Origin: Macrocystis pyrifera | Lineage: Eukaryota > Sar > Phaeophyceae > Laminariales > Laminariaceae | DNA length: 64,000 bases | Direction: 5' to 3' | NCBI GenBank assembly: GCA_031763025.1 | Contig: JASSKH010000001.1 | Span: 15,415,142 to 15,479,141 of the forward strand | Shown here: positions 63,586 through 64,000 of the stretch, piece by piece | Position numbering within the stretch: position 1 is the stretch's first letter | How the letters are laid out: the number at the start of each line of letters is the position of its first letter | The notes under the pieces: generated by a model | Told to the model about the DNA's origin: nothing | Seen by the model: only the letters and a program-made list of their open reading frames with translations | Database searches by the model: none | Translations under genes and position numbers: made by a program

Positions 63586-64000
63586 GCTCCTTTTTGTTTT
63601 CTCATTTTTGCGTTTTGGGTTTTTGCGGCGCTTCAAGAGATGCCCCACCATATCATGTTCGGACGCGCAGCCGTACTATTTTCATGAACCTGTCGACGTG
63701 ATTTTAGGTGTGCCCGCCACGCCCCAGCCACAATCCCCACGTTTTTTTTTAAAACGTTTTTTGCGACATTTTTTTACGGTGTCCTTCGGTGAGGATCCTT
63801 GCCCTCCGAGTAGACTAAAAAGCCTGTGGTCACCGAGCAAGCGCTGTTTCTTGTGAACGGTTTTCTTGTGAAAACAGTGCACAAGAGGGGGGGGGGGGGG
63901 GGGCATAGCAGAAGTAGACGCGAGAGTTGTGATGCGCGTGGTCACGGCGCTAGAGATCAGCCACTTCCCTTTTCCCCTCCGGACCATGAACATGGTAACC
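59706..64000 (+). CDS. Unrecognised gene, at least three exons, runs off the window
   Basis: Exons: 59706-59820 (acceptor after a long pyrimidine tract, donor TATG|GTGAGC), 63393-63488 (acceptor TCCGGCAG, donor CAAC|GTAAGT) and 63912 onward. The phases agree: G|TG gives Val, C|AA gives Gln. The peptide has a possible membrane helix (VAGGLVLGTVVPWMCSYAVA), then NDPGSRRLVGKVSPSY, KWLRKRKGGQFHGEDPNRLE, YLARVPEWINQ and VDARVVMRVVTALEISHFPF. It is dense and protein-like, but no family is recognised. The helix followed by a basic, tryptophan-bearing stretch would fit a single-pass organelle membrane protein; that is inference. The 5' exons were not found. The 3.6-kb intron holds simple repeats and M1 elements. 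Confidence 0.65.
60130..61280. repeat. Repeat related to the interior of the 27-kb TIR element
   Basis: GTGTGTGATTCCACGTTGTT, CAGCCCCGGCGGGTTCTGTG, GCAACGTGTGT and AGACATGCTGCA..CCCACCCTC recur in the same order at 27160-27500. Two internal copies of an AATGTGTCTGTCCACAGCAA-like block (60479, 60764) and a (CTG)n stretch (61118-61154) are present. A non-autonomous repeat family with at least two members in the window. Confidence 0.7.
61660..61960. repeat. (GGGA)n-rich minisatellite
   Basis: GGGAGGGA tracts at 61666-61720, 61808-61850 and 61910-61945, with two copies of a GGTGTTGATCCCTCCCCGCT unit. Confidence 0.95.
62318..62458. repeat. 9-bp tandem repeat (GATCTGTAT)n
   Basis: About 15 units, nearly perfect, ending at an M1 element that sits in a TA of the flanking R repeat. 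Confidence 0.97.
62461..62565. mobile_element. M1 mini-element, copy 7, inserted in an R repeat
   Basis: TTACGGGGATCCATCGTTAA..CTATGGACCCCCGTAA flanked by TA. R copies at 41846 and 44776 read CTAGCT(G/C)ATGCT with one TA at this point, a second empty-site pair. Confidence 0.93.
62566..62690. repeat. R repeat family, copy 3
   Basis: TAGCTCATGTTACCGGGTGG, GGGGTTGGATCTATCTGTAC and CATCTCAAAACGGCAGG follow the order of copies 1 and 2. Confidence 0.7.
62684..62778. mobile_element. M3 mini-element, copy 3
   Basis: AACTCTTTTAGGACCGCAGT at the left and GGGACTACGGTCCTAAAAGG at the right are inverted, with a near-palindromic centre (AAACTACTTGG..AGTAGTTTG). Confidence 0.85.
62785..62967. mobile_element. 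M1 mini-element, copy 8, containing an M2 element
   Basis: TTACGGGGGTCTATAGTTAA..CTATGGTCCCCCGTAA with TA flanks. Its core is split after AAAAACCTA by a 76-bp M2 element (62833-62908) and resumes as TATATTTAGGTATTTTTA. Confidence 0.9.
62833..62908. mobile_element. M2 mini-element, copy 5, nested in M1
   Basis: CTACTCTGATCCAAAATATA..CGGTCCTTATATTTCGGTTC then AGAG; flanked by TA. Uninterrupted M1 copies have a continuous CCTATATATTTA at this point. Confidence 0.88.
63058..63268. mobile_element. M3 mini-element, copy 4, containing an M1 element
   Basis: CCTTTTAGAACTGCATTACT at the left; the right part GGGGACTGCAGTAC..TAAAAAAGGATT is split by M1 copy 9. Confidence 0.75.
63146..63250. mobile_element. 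M1 mini-element, copy 9, nested in M3
   Basis: TTACGGGAGACCGTAGTAAA..ACAATGGTCCCCCGTAG, 105 bp, TA on both sides (63144-63145 and 63251-63252). Confidence 0.88.
63529..63584. repeat. 56-base poly-G run
   Basis: Uninterrupted G, 40 bases after the donor of the second visible exon of the last gene. A further G-run (63886-63903) lies just before its next acceptor. Confidence 0.97.

Overview
The window is repeat-rich nuclear DNA of a eukaryote. Protein-coding genes are split into small exons with GT-AG borders by introns of up to 6.7 kb, and most of the sequence is transposable-element debris, simple repeats and long poly-C/poly-G tracts. A multicellular alga such as a brown alga would fit (long repeat-filled introns, chromovirus, trinucleotide repeats), but no rRNA, organelle or clade-specific gene proves it.

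Layout. 1-5 kb: four copies of one LINE family (LINE-A), two of them forming a large inverted repeat. 5-8 kb: tandem repeat units split by a 921-bp GATCCCC-rich inverted-repeat element. 8.7-12.6 kb: a badly decayed Ty3-type element on + ending in an integrase fragment. 13.3-15.7 kb: GTCCC minisatellites and a 183-bp tandem repeat. 15.72-26.20 kb: a nearly complete Ty3/gypsy chromovirus on the minus strand with near-identical 649-bp LTRs, a 4-bp target duplication, gag, protease, RT-RNase H and integrase-chromodomain ORFs and a classic -1 frameshift heptamer; its 5' LTR is split by a LINE-A insertion.

26.73-47.09 kb: a nine-exon gene on + for dimethylarginine dimethylaminohydrolase (DDAH), recovered exon by exon. 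All reading phases agree, giving 293 codons plus stop. Its introns hold many mobile elements. 49.93-56.41 kb: a five-exon gene on the minus strand for a small DoxX/TMEM35-like membrane protein (166 aa in the model), convergent with DDAH. 59.71 kb to the end: the visible exons of an unrecognised + strand gene that runs out of the window. No other complete host gene could be supported.

Five groups of small mobile elements stand out: (i) a LINE family (LINE-C) and a SINE-like family that both end in GAGTAC(G/A) plus poly-C; (ii) three families of 75-110 bp inverted-repeat elements (M1, M2, M3), with filled/empty site pairs showing TA target duplication and nesting in each other; (iii) a 1.58-kb TIR element with self-complementary ends; (iv) a MULE-like foldback element; (v) a TIR-bounded segment between two genes that carries ORFs. 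DDAH, the DoxX-like protein and the last gene show no evident functional link.
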